Shown here in pieces: positions 1 to 8,125 of a stretch of DNA of 12,824 nucleotides. The position numbers and the translations under genes are program-made. The notes under the pieces were generated by a model, which was not told the origin of the DNA, made no database searches, and worked only from the letters and a program-made list of their open reading frames with translations. Each line of letters starts with the position of its first letter. Position 1 is the stretch's first letter. The stretch spans positions 1-12,824 of the forward strand of contig CAYUZY010000054.1 in assembly GCA_964448645.1 (NCBI GenBank), in the 5' to 3' direction. The stretch comes from GCA-2719315 sp964448645 (GTDB lineage: Bacteria > Bacteroidota > Bacteroidia > Flavobacteriales > Flavobacteriaceae).

Positions 1-1060
1 TAAACCTGAGCCTAAACCTGAGCCCAAACCTGAGCCCAAACCTGAGCCCAAACCTAATATTGATGAAGAAATTAAAATTGAAAGTTCTTTAGTATCAGAA
101 AAAAAAGTAGGGAGTAAATCAGAAGAAGAGGAATTATCAAATAAAAAAGTTAAACTTGAAAAAGGTTTAGAAAAAACCAAGAAATCTTTTTTTTCTAGAT
201 TAGGAAAAGTATTATTGGGTAAGAGTAAAGTAGATGATCAAGTATTAGATGATTTAGAGGAAGTCCTGATTTCATCTGATATAGGTGTTTCTACAACTGT
301 TAAAATAATTGAAGCTTTAGAGTTAAGAGTTTCAAAAGATAAATATATTGGGACAGATCAGTTAATGAAAATGTTGAGAGAAGAAATTATTGATCTTTTA
401 CTAAAACAGCAAAACTTAAATTCATTTGATTCTATTAATGATATTGATGAGCCTTATGTTATAATGGTAGTAGGGGTTAATGGAGTTGGTAAGACAACAA
501 CTATTGGTAAATTAGCTAGTAAATATAAAGATACAGGAAAAGACGTTATTTTGGGGGCTTCAGATACTTTTAGAGCTGCAGCTATTGATCAATTAAAGAT
601 TTGGGCTGAAAGGGTAAATGTCCCAATAGTTAGTCAACAAATGGGTAGTGATCCAGCATCTGTAGCATATGATACTTTACAATCTGCTAAGTCTAGTAAT
701 AAAGATGTTGTGATAATTGATACTGCAGGAAGACTTCATAATAAAATAAATTTAATGAATGAATTATCAAAAATTAAACAAGTAATGAGTAAGATTATTC
801 CTAATGCTCCCCATGAAGTTTTACTTGTTTTAGATGGCACTACAGGTCAAAATGCTTTTGAACAGGCAAAACAATTTACAACAGCAACAGACGTTAATGC
901 TCTTGCAATCACAAAATTAGATGGTACATCTAAAGGGGGAGTAGTTTTAGGTGTTTCAGATCAATTTAAAATTCCTGTAAAATATATTGGTGTTGGAGAA
1001 AAAATTGATGATTTACAATTATTTGATAGTAAAGAATTTGTAGCAACTCTTTTTAGTTAG
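1..1060 (+). CDS. ftsY: Signal recognition particle receptor FtsY, 5'-truncated by window edge
   Basis: SRP receptor GTPase that docks SRP-bound ribosomes at the inner membrane for co-translational insertion. The frame is open from base 2 to the stop at 1058-1060, giving 352 visible codons; the true start lies before the window. Fragment residues 1-18 are a Lys-Pro-Glu-Pro repeat, followed by a charged, Lys/Glu-rich A-domain. Residues 62-73 (KSFFSRLGKVLLG region) fit the amphipathic membrane-targeting helix at the start of the NG domain. GTPase motifs are intact: P-loop GVNGVGKTTT (about 158-167), DTFRAAA (188-194), DTAGR (240-244) and TKLDGT (304-309). A TTG at 215 lies inside the conserved N domain and is not the start. 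rimO follows after 16 bases, so the two are probably cotranscribed. Identification is certain; only the N-terminus is missing. Confidence 0.97.
   Translation, partial: KPEPKPEPKPEPKPEPKPNIDEEIKIESSLVSEKKVGSKSEEEELSNKKVKLEKGLEKTKKSFFSRLGKVLLGKSKVDDQVLDDLEEVLISSDIGVSTTVKIIEALELRVSKDKYIGTDQLMKMLREEIIDLLLKQQNLNSFDSINDIDEPYVIMVVGVNGVGKTTTIGKLASKYKDTGKDVILGASDTFRAAAIDQLKIWAERVNVPIVSQQMGSDPASVAYDTLQSAKSSNKDVVIIDTAGRLHNKINLMNELSKIKQVMSKIIPNAPHEVLLVLDGTTGQNAFEQAKQFTTATDVNALAITKLDGTSKGGVVLGVSDQFKIPVKYIGVGEKIDDLQLFDSKEFVATLFS
2..55 (+). repeat. Tandem 12-base repeat encoding KPEP units in FtsY
   Basis: The unit AAACCTGAGCCC occurs four times in a row (2-13, 14-25, 26-37, 38-49) plus a half unit AAACCT (50-55). 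The first copy ends CCT rather than CCC; the others are identical. It is in frame and encodes Lys-Pro-Glu-Pro. The array probably continues upstream of the window, as base 1 is compatible with another Pro codon. It is richer in G+C than its surroundings. Near-identity at the DNA level points to recent slippage expansion in a disordered linker, so copy number may vary between strains. Confidence 0.9.
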
Positions 1061-1076
1061 ATTGAATTTATTTTTT

Positions 1077-2378
1077 ATGAGAACTAAATCTTCAATTAGA
1101 AATAAAATAAATATTATCACTTTAGGTTGCTCAAAAAACATATATGATTCAGAAGTTTTAATGGGTCAATTAAAAGCAAATAATAAAAATGTTGTTCATG
1201 AAAAAGATGGAAACATAGTGGTGGTTAATACATGTGGTTTTATTGAAAATGCAAAACAAGAGTCTATTAATACAATTTTAGAGCAGTCAAAAAATAAAAG
1301 AGATGGTAAAATAGATAAACTTTATGTAACGGGTTGTTTAAGTGAGAGATATAAAGATGATTTAATTATTCAAATTCCTGAAGTTGATCAATATTTTGGA
1401 ACTACAGATTTACCAAGTTTATTAAAGGTTTTAGATGCAAATTATAAACACGAATTAGTTGGTGAAAGAATTTTAACTACACCTAAACATTATGCATATT
1501 TAAAAATATCCGAGGGTTGTAATAGACCATGTTCATTTTGTGCTATTCCATTAATGAGAGGTAAACATAGATCTATTCCTATAGAAAAATTAGTTTTTCA
1601 AGCAAAAAAACTAGCTTCTGAAGGTGTTGTGGAGATCATTTTAATAGCTCAAGATTTAACTTATTATGGATTAGATATATATAAAAAAAGATGTTTAGCA
1701 AAACTTTTAAAAGAACTTGTGAAAGTTGAAGGAATTCATTGGATTAGACTTCATTATGCATTTCCAACAGGATTTCCTTTAGATATTCTTGAAGTAATTA
1801 AAAACAATAATAAAATTTGTAATTATCTTGACATCCCTCTTCAACATATCTCTGATGATATTTTAAAATCAATGAGAAGAGGTTCAGATAGCAAAAAAAT
1901 TAATGGATTGATTAAATCTATTAGAAAAAAAATTCCAGGAATTATATTAAGAACTACTTTAATTGTTGGTTATCCAGATGAGTCTAAAGATGATTTTAAT
2001 CTTTTAAAAGAATGGGTAGAAAAAACAAAATTTGAGAGATTGGGTTGTTTTACATATAGTCATGAAGAAAACACAAATGCTTACAATCTTGATGATAATG
2101 TTTCAGAAAAAGTTAAAAAAGAGAGGGTTAATCAGATCATGAAAATACAATCTAAAATATCATTAGATTTTAATAAAAAATGTATTGGTAAGATATTTAA
2201 TTGTTTAATTGATAGAAAAGAAGGATCTTTTTATATTGGTAGAACTTTTATGGATTCTCCAGATGTTGATAATGAAGTTTTAATTGATGCAACTAATAAT
2301 TATATTAAAATAGGTTCTTTTTTAAGAGTAAAAATAAAAGATGTAACAAATTACGACTTGATAGGAGAAGCTTATTAG
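1077..2378 (+). CDS. rimO: Ribosomal protein uS12 methylthiotransferase RimO
   Basis: Radical-SAM enzyme that adds a methylthio group to a conserved aspartate of ribosomal protein S12, using two iron-sulfur clusters. The 433-residue product has the family layout: an N-terminal MTTase domain with cluster cysteines at about 18 (TLGCSKN), 53 (NTCGF) and 87 (TGCLSE); the radical-SAM CxxxCxxC at 148/152/155 (EGCNRPCSFC) followed by MRGKHRS; and a C-terminal TRAM domain from about 369. RimO is preferred over MiaB because of the LGCSKNxxDSE and RGKHRS signatures. The ATG at 1077 is chosen over an in-frame TTG at 1062, which would add MNLFF with no family support. The start is preceded by an AT-only stretch with a weak promoter resemblance (TATTTTTT, 1069-1076) and no Shine-Dalgarno site. 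It lies 16 bases after ftsY and is probably in the same transcript. Confidence 0.96.
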   Translation: MRTKSSIRNKINIITLGCSKNIYDSEVLMGQLKANNKNVVHEKDGNIVVVNTCGFIENAKQESINTILEQSKNKRDGKIDKLYVTGCLSERYKDDLIIQIPEVDQYFGTTDLPSLLKVLDANYKHELVGERILTTPKHYAYLKISEGCNRPCSFCAIPLMRGKHRSIPIEKLVFQAKKLASEGVVEIILIAQDLTYYGLDIYKKRCLAKLLKELVKVEGIHWIRLHYAFPTGFPLDILEVIKNNNKICNYLDIPLQHISDDILKSMRRGSDSKKINGLIKSIRKKIPGIILRTTLIVGYPDESKDDFNLLKEWVEKTKFERLGCFTYSHEENTNAYNLDDNVSEKVKKERVNQIMKIQSKISLDFNKKCIGKIFNCLIDRKEGSFYIGRTFMDSPDVDNEVLIDATNNYIKIGSFLRVKIKDVTNYDLIGEAY

Positions 2379-2380
2379 AT

Positions 2381-4840
2381 TTATCTAAAAAAGAGGGCAT
2401 TAGAAAAAAGAATTTTTCCACTATACCAAAAACCTCTAAAGAGAGGATTGTCAATAAAATAAATAACACTCCCTTTTCCTAGTTTTTGTTCTCCGAAAAT
2501 TAAAGAGTTTTTTTGAATGTTTTTTACATTTGATCCAACAAAACCTGAAGAAGCTTTAGCATTTTCTGACAAATAACCAGCATTGTAACCTTTTTCTAAA
2601 AAATTATATGATTTTCCAGATAATTTTAAGGTATAATATAAATCTAAACCATAACTTAAAAAGTGGGAAGAATCTAAATTTACTTTATAAATTGATCCGG
2701 TAATATTATTACTTACCCTATTTCTTCGACTTTTACTATAAGAAATTAAAGGTTCTTTTTTAAATTCATTGGACTTTTTTTGAATTTCAAAAATTTTGTT
2801 TTCGGTCAACATATCTAAAGATCTTCCAATCATTATAATTTTACCTCCTGATTTAATCCATTCAGTTAATAGTTTAGTTTTTTCTTTAGATTTAAATAAT
2901 TTATGAGATCCACTTGGAAGAATTAATGTATTTAATGATTTTAGTGCTTCAGAAAGCTTATTTTCAGGTATTTGGGTAAGAGGGTATTTTAATTGTTTTT
3001 CGAAAAAATACCATATTTCTCCATAATTATATGGAGAGACTTCGGATCCTCCTAAAATTCCAACATTCAGTTTTTTAATCATTTTAATATCTCTAGAACC
3101 TAAATCAATACCTTTTTCTGAATAACCTGAATTTATTTCAATTAAATTTCTTTTATACTTTTTAGCTAATGAATCTATGGTTTTTGTTAAAGTATTTTTA
3201 ATATGGTTATTATCTCCTCTTAAAATGAAGATACTTCCTAAATCCCATTTGTTTTTATTATTAGTAAATTCTTTTTTATTAAACCTTACAAGAATTTTTT
3301 CTTTTAGCAACGAAGCTAAAAATTTTGAATCCTCAAAACTTTTCCAATTAAAACCAAATCCATAATTATTATTTGATAAACTATTTGTAAATGCTTTCTC
3401 ATTATCAAAAGGTTTAAATTTAACTTTTTCATTAGAAGCAAGTGCCTTAAGACCATATGCATAAGGTAATGACCATGCAGTTATATCATAAGTTAATGAA
3501 TCATTTAATTTAGTTTTTGGTTCAAATAAAATCTCAGCTAATTTGCCTTTTACTTGATTTGTATTTATTAATAAAGAGTTAGCATTAATAGTTTTACTTG
3601 TATTCTTTTCTTTTTGATAATCATATCCTTTAATATTTTGTTTTTCAGAAATATTATTAAAACTAATTTCATGTTTAGAAAGTAATTTTTTTAAGGAATT
3701 TAAGACATCAGAATTTCCTTCAAGAATATAAAACTTATATTTTCTCTTTTTGTCAAAAAAGAATTTATAAAAATTTTCATTAAGTATAGATTTGTTTTTT
3801 AATGAAAATTCAATAGTAGACATACTAGTTGTAAAATGATGCTCAATTCTTTCTTTTAAAGTTAATAATTGGTAATTATCATTTATTATTCCTAAACCAG
3901 CCTTACCTCCACCAGCTTGTTCATATGTCATCCCTATAGACCCTAAAAACATTGGATAACTATCACCATAACTAGGGTATAATAAATCGAAAGTTTGTTT
4001 TGTAAAATATAACCATCCGTTTTTATCAAAGTATTTTGCATGATTTTTTGCTAAACCATCTTGAAATTTTTTTTGAAAGGATGTTATTTTTTCATGAAGA
4101 GGTTCTGCTGCTGGAGCAAAGTAATATGGGTTATTTATACTTTGTTCGTGAAAATCGACATGAACATGTGGGAGCCATTTATTATATATTTTAATTCTTT
4201 GTTGGGATTCAATTTGAGTTAGCCATGCCCAATCTCTATTTAAATCAAAAATGTAATGGTTAGTTCTTCCATTATGCCATGGTTCATAATGTTCTTTAGA
4301 AAATGATTTATTATCATTTGGAAAACTTCTAGATTGTTTGTAAAAATTTACATATCTATCTCTTCCATCTGGGTTAACACAAGGATCTATGATTACAATA
4401 GTATCATTTAGCCAGTCTTTTTTATTATTTAAAATTTCATATACTGTTTTCATTGATGCTTCAGTACTTGATGACTCATTTCCATGAACATTATAACTTA
4501 ACCATACAACAACATTATCATTATTCTTAGGTCCTTTAATTATACCGGTATTTTGTAAATGGGTCTTTCTAATTAATTCTAAGTTGTCCAAGTTATCTTT
4601 ACTTGACAAAAAGACTAAATTTAATTCTCTTTCTTCATTAGTTAGGCCATATGGTATCATTTTAATTAACTCAGAAGATATAGATAAGTGCTTAAAATAA
4701 TCTACAACTTGATGATGTCTAGTAAATTTTTCACCAAGGTTATATCCAAGAAACTCACTTGGAGATTTTATTTCTTGACTTTGAGTTATTTTAAAAAGAA
4801 ATAAAAAAAACGTTAATTTTAATAATCTCATTTTCATCAT
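2381..4840 (-). CDS. Secreted M14-family zinc carboxypeptidase-like protein with C-terminal GATase1-like domain
   Basis: An 819-residue exported metallopeptidase. The N-terminus (MMKMRLLKLTFFLFLF...) is a signal peptide with likely cleavage near residue 21 (TQS/QE); there is no lipobox. The M14 catalytic domain spans about 40-345: zinc ligands H119 and E122 in HGNES, H231 in VDFHEQ, the NPDGRDRY (156-163) and DLNRDW (199-204) substrate-binding segments, and the catalytic Glu E307 in TYEQAG. A divergent middle region follows. Residues about 592-675 (VGILGGSEVSPYNYGE..., LILPSGS, WIKSGGKIIMIG) resemble a class I glutamine-amidotransferase fold without a recognisable catalytic cysteine. This architecture is common in Bacteroidota M14 proteins of unknown substrate; a role in digesting extracellular peptide or cell-wall material is inferred. 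Starts at 4840, 4837 and 4831 are all ATG and cannot be told apart. It is transcribed divergently from bshC and convergently with rimO. Confidence 0.88.
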   Translation of the reverse strand: MMKMRLLKLTFFLFLFKITQSQEIKSPSEFLGYNLGEKFTRHHQVVDYFKHLSISSELIKMIPYGLTNEERELNLVFLSSKDNLDNLELIRKTHLQNTGIIKGPKNNDNVVVWLSYNVHGNESSSTEASMKTVYEILNNKKDWLNDTIVIIDPCVNPDGRDRYVNFYKQSRSFPNDNKSFSKEHYEPWHNGRTNHYIFDLNRDWAWLTQIESQQRIKIYNKWLPHVHVDFHEQSINNPYYFAPAAEPLHEKITSFQKKFQDGLAKNHAKYFDKNGWLYFTKQTFDLLYPSYGDSYPMFLGSIGMTYEQAGGGKAGLGIINDNYQLLTLKERIEHHFTTSMSTIEFSLKNKSILNENFYKFFFDKKRKYKFYILEGNSDVLNSLKKLLSKHEISFNNISEKQNIKGYDYQKEKNTSKTINANSLLINTNQVKGKLAEILFEPKTKLNDSLTYDITAWSLPYAYGLKALASNEKVKFKPFDNEKAFTNSLSNNNYGFGFNWKSFEDSKFLASLLKEKILVRFNKKEFTNNKNKWDLGSIFILRGDNNHIKNTLTKTIDSLAKKYKRNLIEINSGYSEKGIDLGSRDIKMIKKLNVGILGGSEVSPYNYGEIWYFFEKQLKYPLTQIPENKLSEALKSLNTLILPSGSHKLFKSKEKTKLLTEWIKSGGKIIMIGRSLDMLTENKIFEIQKKSNEFKKEPLISYSKSRRNRVSNNITGSIYKVNLDSSHFLSYGLDLYYTLKLSGKSYNFLEKGYNAGYLSENAKASSGFVGSNVKNIQKNSLIFGEQKLGKGSVIYFIDNPLFRGFWYSGKILFSNALFFR

Positions 4841-4863
4841 ATTACATTATTTCATAAATAAAG

Positions 4864-4877
4864 ATAGTATATACTAT
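4864..4877. promoter_or_regulatory. Perfect 14-base palindrome in divergent intergenic region
   Basis: ATAGTATATACTAT is its own reverse complement, and with one mismatched pair (4863/4878) the symmetry extends to 20 bases (4861-4880). It lies in the 84-base gap between the minus-strand M14 gene and bshC, about 24 bases from the M14 start and 47 from the bshC start. It overlaps a weak minus-strand -7-like box (TATCTTTA, 4866-4859). A dimeric repressor or activator site is possible, but AT-rich palindromes arise easily by chance in this composition, so function is only inferred. Confidence 0.35.
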
Positions 4878-4905
4878 TTTAACAGTAAAAATCATTTTAA
4901 AAAAA

Positions 4906-4913
4906 CAAATATA
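4906..4913 (-). promoter_or_regulatory. Candidate Bacteroidota -7 box for the M14 peptidase gene
   Basis: Read on the minus strand this is TATATTTG, an exact TAnnTTTG match, placed 65 bases before the ATG at 4840. An upstream TTG (minus strand, within the first codons of bshC) sits about 15 bases away, which is shorter than the usual spacing to the -33 element, so the -33 support is poor. The short motif can occur by chance in AT-rich DNA. Confidence 0.35.
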
Positions 4914-4917
4914 TTTA
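4910..4917 (+). promoter_or_regulatory. Candidate -7 box for bshC
   Basis: TATATTTA matches TAnnTTTG at all defined positions except the final G, and lies 7 bases before the bshC ATG at 4925. If used, the transcript would have almost no leader. It overlaps the minus-strand candidate at 4906-4913, so the two promoters would compete. No clear -33 TTG is visible at the expected distance. Confidence 0.3.
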
Positions 4918-4924
4918 CATAAAT

Positions 4925-6535
4925 ATGTCAATGAAGAAAAAACACATATCTTATAGTGACACTAGAAGATTTAGTAAGATAATAATTGATTATTTATCTA
5001 AAGAAGAAACTTTAGCCCCATTTTATAGTAGGTCTTTATCAACTAATAATTTAAAAACTCAAGCTCAAAAAAAAATCAAGTTATTTTCAGATTTAAACCG
5101 AGAAATTTTAGTAAAAAATTTAAAGACTAATTATAAAAACGTTCAAATTTCAAAGGCTGTAAAAAAGAATTTGGAATTGTTAAGTAATAATAATTCTGTA
5201 ACTGTAACAACTGGTCATCAACTAAGTTTAATGACAGGGCCTTTATATTTTATTGTTAAGATTATCTCTACAATTAATATAGTTGAAAAACTTAATTCTT
5301 TATACAAAAATATAAATTTTGTTCCTATATACTGGATGGCTTCTGAAGATCATGATTTTGAAGAGATTTCTTCTTTTAATTATAAATCAAAAAAGATTAA
5401 ATGGAAGACTAATCAGTCAGGTGTAGTGGGAAAAATGAAACTTAATGAATTAAAATCATCACTTAATTACTTTGAAAAAAAATTGAATAATTCAAAAAAT
5501 TCTCAAGAAATTATAAAGTTGATAAATTCATCATATCGTTCATCAAAAAATTTAGCTGAGGCTACTTTTAAAATAGTAAATAGTTTGTTTGGAAGATATG
5601 GACTTATTATAATTGATGCTGATTCAAAGTCTTTAAAAAATAATTTTAAAGAATATATGAAATCAGAAATACTTAATAATAAGTGTCATGATATAGTTTT
5701 AAGTCAAATAAAAAAAATAAAAAAAGATTATAATTCAAAATTTAAACCTCAAGTTAATCCTAGACTAATTAATCTTTTTTATTTAACTGAAAAAGGAAGA
5801 TATCGAATTGAAAAGAAGAAAAATCAATTTAGTTTAATTGGAATTGATAAAGAATTTTCTAAAAATGAATTAATTAAGGAAGTTGAAAATTTCCCCGAAA
5901 AGTTCTCTCCAAATGTTCTTATGAGACCCTTATATCAAGAGGTTATATTGCCAAATATTGCATATGTTGGAGGGGGAAATGAATTATCTTATTGGTTTCA
6001 ATTAAATAAATTTTTCGAAAATGAAAAGGTTGATTTTCCAATTTTGATTTTAAGAAATTCTTTATTATTAATTAATTCAAAATTTTATAATAAAATAAAT
6101 AAACAAAAAATTAATATTAAAGATTTATTCCTTGAAAAGAATCTTCTTGTTTCAAAAGTTATCAAACAAAATAGTAAAATAAGCTTAGATCTTAATTTTT
6201 TAAAAAAGCAATTAGAATTTCAATTTGATTTTTTAGAGGATCTAATTAAAAAAACAGATAAATCCTTTAAAGGAGCAGTTATTGCTCAAAGGAAAAAACA
6301 AATTAAAGGGATTTTAAATCTTGAAAAAAAATTATTAAAATCACAAAAAAGAAAAATGAATGATTATGTTGAAAGAATTAATTCTATTTATGAATCAATT
6401 TTTCCAAATAATGATTTACAGGAAAGACAATTGAATTTTTTTGAATTATATGAGGAACATGGTTTAGTTGTATTGTCAGATTTAAAGAAGAACCTTGATC
6501 CTTTTGATAATAATTTTACAATACTTAATTATTAA
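4925..6535 (+). CDS. bshC: Putative bacillithiol biosynthesis cysteine-adding enzyme BshC
   Basis: Catalyses the last step of bacillithiol synthesis, adding cysteine to GlcN-malate; bacillithiol is the low-molecular-weight thiol used for redox balance and detoxification in Firmicutes and many Bacteroidota. The 536-residue length is close to the roughly 540 residues of Bacillus BshC. Family hallmarks are TTGHQLSLMTGPLYFIVK (95-112), VPIYWMASEDHDFEE (133-147) in the nucleotide-binding-like core, and NVLMRPLYQEVILPNIAYVGG (from 330) followed by GNELSYWFQL. The C-terminal third (about 395-510) is Lys/Glu/Leu-rich and looks like the family's coiled-coil dimerisation region. It is cytoplasmic. The ATG at 4925 is taken as start; the ATG two codons later (4931) is an alternative. 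bshA and bshB are not in the window. A 52-base gap separates it from guaA. Confidence 0.95.
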   Translation: MSMKKKHISYSDTRRFSKIIIDYLSKEETLAPFYSRSLSTNNLKTQAQKKIKLFSDLNREILVKNLKTNYKNVQISKAVKKNLELLSNNNSVTVTTGHQLSLMTGPLYFIVKIISTINIVEKLNSLYKNINFVPIYWMASEDHDFEEISSFNYKSKKIKWKTNQSGVVGKMKLNELKSSLNYFEKKLNNSKNSQEIIKLINSSYRSSKNLAEATFKIVNSLFGRYGLIIIDADSKSLKNNFKEYMKSEILNNKCHDIVLSQIKKIKKDYNSKFKPQVNPRLINLFYLTEKGRYRIEKKKNQFSLIGIDKEFSKNELIKEVENFPEKFSPNVLMRPLYQEVILPNIAYVGGGNELSYWFQLNKFFENEKVDFPILILRNSLLLINSKFYNKINKQKINIKDLFLEKNLLVSKVIKQNSKISLDLNFLKKQLEFQFDFLEDLIKKTDKSFKGAVIAQRKKQIKGILNLEKKLLKSQKRKMNDYVERINSIYESIFPNNDLQERQLNFFELYEEHGLVVLSDLKKNLDPFDNNFTILNY

Positions 6536-6576
6536 TTTTTATTAGAATAAGTGTTTATACAGTGGCTATTAAATTG

Positions 6577-6584
6577 TATTTTTG
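6577..6584 (+). promoter_or_regulatory. Candidate -7 box immediately before guaA
   Basis: TATTTTTG is an exact TAnnTTTG match ending three bases before the guaA ATG at 6588. Since transcription in Bacteroidota starts only a few bases after this box, an active promoter here would give a leaderless or nearly leaderless guaA mRNA. No good -33 TTG is seen 17-21 bases upstream (the region reads GTGTTTA). It is a moderate candidate for the first promoter of the guaA-yidC run. Confidence 0.45.
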
Positions 6585-6587
6585 CTC

Positions 6588-8117
6588 ATGCAAGAAAAAG
6601 TTTTAATAGTTGATTTTGGCTCTCAATATACTCAACTAATTGCAAGAAGGGTAAGAGAATTGTTTATTTATTGTGAAATTTATCCTTTTAATAATATTCC
6701 TAACAATTTAGAGGAATATAAGGCTGTAATTTTATCTGGATCTCCATTTTCAGTTAGATCAAAAAATTCTCTTAAAATTGATCTTTCCAAAATAAAAGGT
6801 AAAATTCCTTTGCTTGGAGTTTGTTATGGTGCTCAATTTTTAGCTCATTTTTATGGAGGAGAAGTAACCTCTTCAAATAAGAGAGAATATGGAAGGGCAA
6901 ATTTAATTGATATTGATTTTAGTGAAGATTTTTTTAATAACATTTCTAATAAAAGTCAAGTATGGATGAGCCATAGTGATACTATTAAAATTTTACCTAA
7001 TAATGGAATTTTAATTGCAAGTACTGAAGATGTAAAAAATGCTGCTTTTAAAATTGACAACGAATTAACTTATGGAATTCAATTTCACCCTGAAGTATAC
7101 CATTCATCAGAAGGAAAAAAGATTTTGAAGAATTTTTTAGTTAAAATTTCTAGTTTAAAACAAAATTGGACGCCAGATTCTTTTGTAGAAATGACTGTTA
7201 GTAAATTAAAAAATGAAATTCTTTCTGAAAAAGTTATTTTAGGATTATCAGGAGGAGTTGACTCTTCAGTTGCTGCAGTACTTTTAGATAAAGCAATTGG
7301 ATCACAGTTGAATTGTATTTTTGTTAACAATGGTCTTTTAAGAAAGAATGAATATAAACAGGTTTTAGCTCAGTATAAAGGAATGGGTCTTAATGTTAAA
7401 GGTGTAGATGCTAAAAAAAGTTTTTTAAGTTCTCTAAGAAATTTAAACGATCCTGAACAAAAGAGGAAAATTATAGGCAAAGTATTTATTGATGTTTTTA
7501 ATGAAGTTTCAAAGGATATTGAAGGGGCAAAATGGCTTGCACAGGGAACAATTTATCCAGATGTTATAGAGTCAATTTCAGTTAATGGACCTTCAGCAAC
7601 TATTAAGTCTCATCATAATGTTGGAGGTTTGCCAAAAAAAATGAAGTTAAAAGTAATTGAGCCATTAAAAATGTTATTTAAAGATGAAGTAAGAAGAGTA
7701 GGTAAAAGCTTAGGGATTGACAAAGCACTTTTGTCTAGACATCCTTTTCCAGGTCCAGGCTTAGCAATTAGAATTTTAGGTGATATTTCTAAAGATAAAG
7801 TTGAAATTTTACAAGAAGTAGATCATATTTTTATAAATGAATTAAAATCTTGGAATTTATATGATTCTGTTTGGCAGGCAGGTGCAATTTTATTACCAGT
7901 TAATAGTGTTGGTGTTATGGGGGATGAGAGAACTTATGAAAATTGTGTTGCATTAAGAGCTGTTGAATCAACTGATGGAATGACAGCAGATTGGGTAGAT
8001 TTACCATATGAATTTTTACAAAAGGTTTCTAATGAAATAATCAATAATGTTAAGGGAATTAATAGAGTTGTTTATGATATAAGTTCTAAACCGCCAGCAA
8101 CTATTGAATGGGAATAA
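6588..8117 (+). CDS. guaA: GMP synthase (glutamine-hydrolysing)
   Basis: Converts XMP, ATP and glutamine to GMP, the last step of de novo guanine nucleotide synthesis. The 509-residue protein has both catalytic parts. The N-terminal class I glutamine amidotransferase carries the nucleophile Cys79 in GVCYGAQ and the His167/Glu169 dyad in QFHPE. The ATP-pyrophosphatase domain has the P-loop SGGVDSS at 221-227. The C-terminal dimerisation and XMP-binding region contains HHNVGGLPKKMKLK and SRHPFPGPGLAIRILG, and the protein ends with the expected IEWE. The ATG at 6588 gives the standard MQEKVLIVDFGSQYTQ start; an in-frame TTG at 6582 is rejected because it lies within the promoter-like box. The downstream LysM gene begins 8 bases after the stop, or overlaps it by 10 bases if its earlier ATG is used. 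Confidence 0.98.
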   Translation: MQEKVLIVDFGSQYTQLIARRVRELFIYCEIYPFNNIPNNLEEYKAVILSGSPFSVRSKNSLKIDLSKIKGKIPLLGVCYGAQFLAHFYGGEVTSSNKREYGRANLIDIDFSEDFFNNISNKSQVWMSHSDTIKILPNNGILIASTEDVKNAAFKIDNELTYGIQFHPEVYHSSEGKKILKNFLVKISSLKQNWTPDSFVEMTVSKLKNEILSEKVILGLSGGVDSSVAAVLLDKAIGSQLNCIFVNNGLLRKNEYKQVLAQYKGMGLNVKGVDAKKSFLSSLRNLNDPEQKRKIIGKVFIDVFNEVSKDIEGAKWLAQGTIYPDVIESISVNGPSATIKSHHNVGGLPKKMKLKVIEPLKMLFKDEVRRVGKSLGIDKALLSRHPFPGPGLAIRILGDISKDKVEILQEVDHIFINELKSWNLYDSVWQAGAILLPVNSVGVMGDERTYENCVALRAVESTDGMTADWVDLPYEFLQKVSNEIINNVKGINRVVYDISSKPPATIEWE

Positions 8118-8125
8118 TAAAGGTT

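Noticed and set aside
2..55. Repeat array as CRISPR
   Set aside because: The units are 12 bases, directly adjacent without spacers, and in frame within ftsY.
215..217. TTG as possible start of ftsY
   Set aside because: The frame is open upstream to the window edge and encodes the expected A-domain and targeting helix; this codon lies inside the conserved N domain.
1062..1064. TTG as possible start of rimO
   Set aside because: The ATG at 1077 fits the family N-terminus and the added residues MNLFF have no support.
3177..3365. Short plus-strand open frame inside the M14 gene
   Set aside because: It is antisense to a well-supported gene, has no recognisable domain and is explained by the base composition of the true frame.
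6536..6587. Guanine riboswitch before guaA
   Set aside because: The gap is only 52 bases and shows none of the three-way-junction purine aptamer elements.
7085..7330. Minus-strand open frame inside guaA
   Set aside because: Antisense shadow over the catalytic His/Glu and P-loop region of guaA; no domain of its own.
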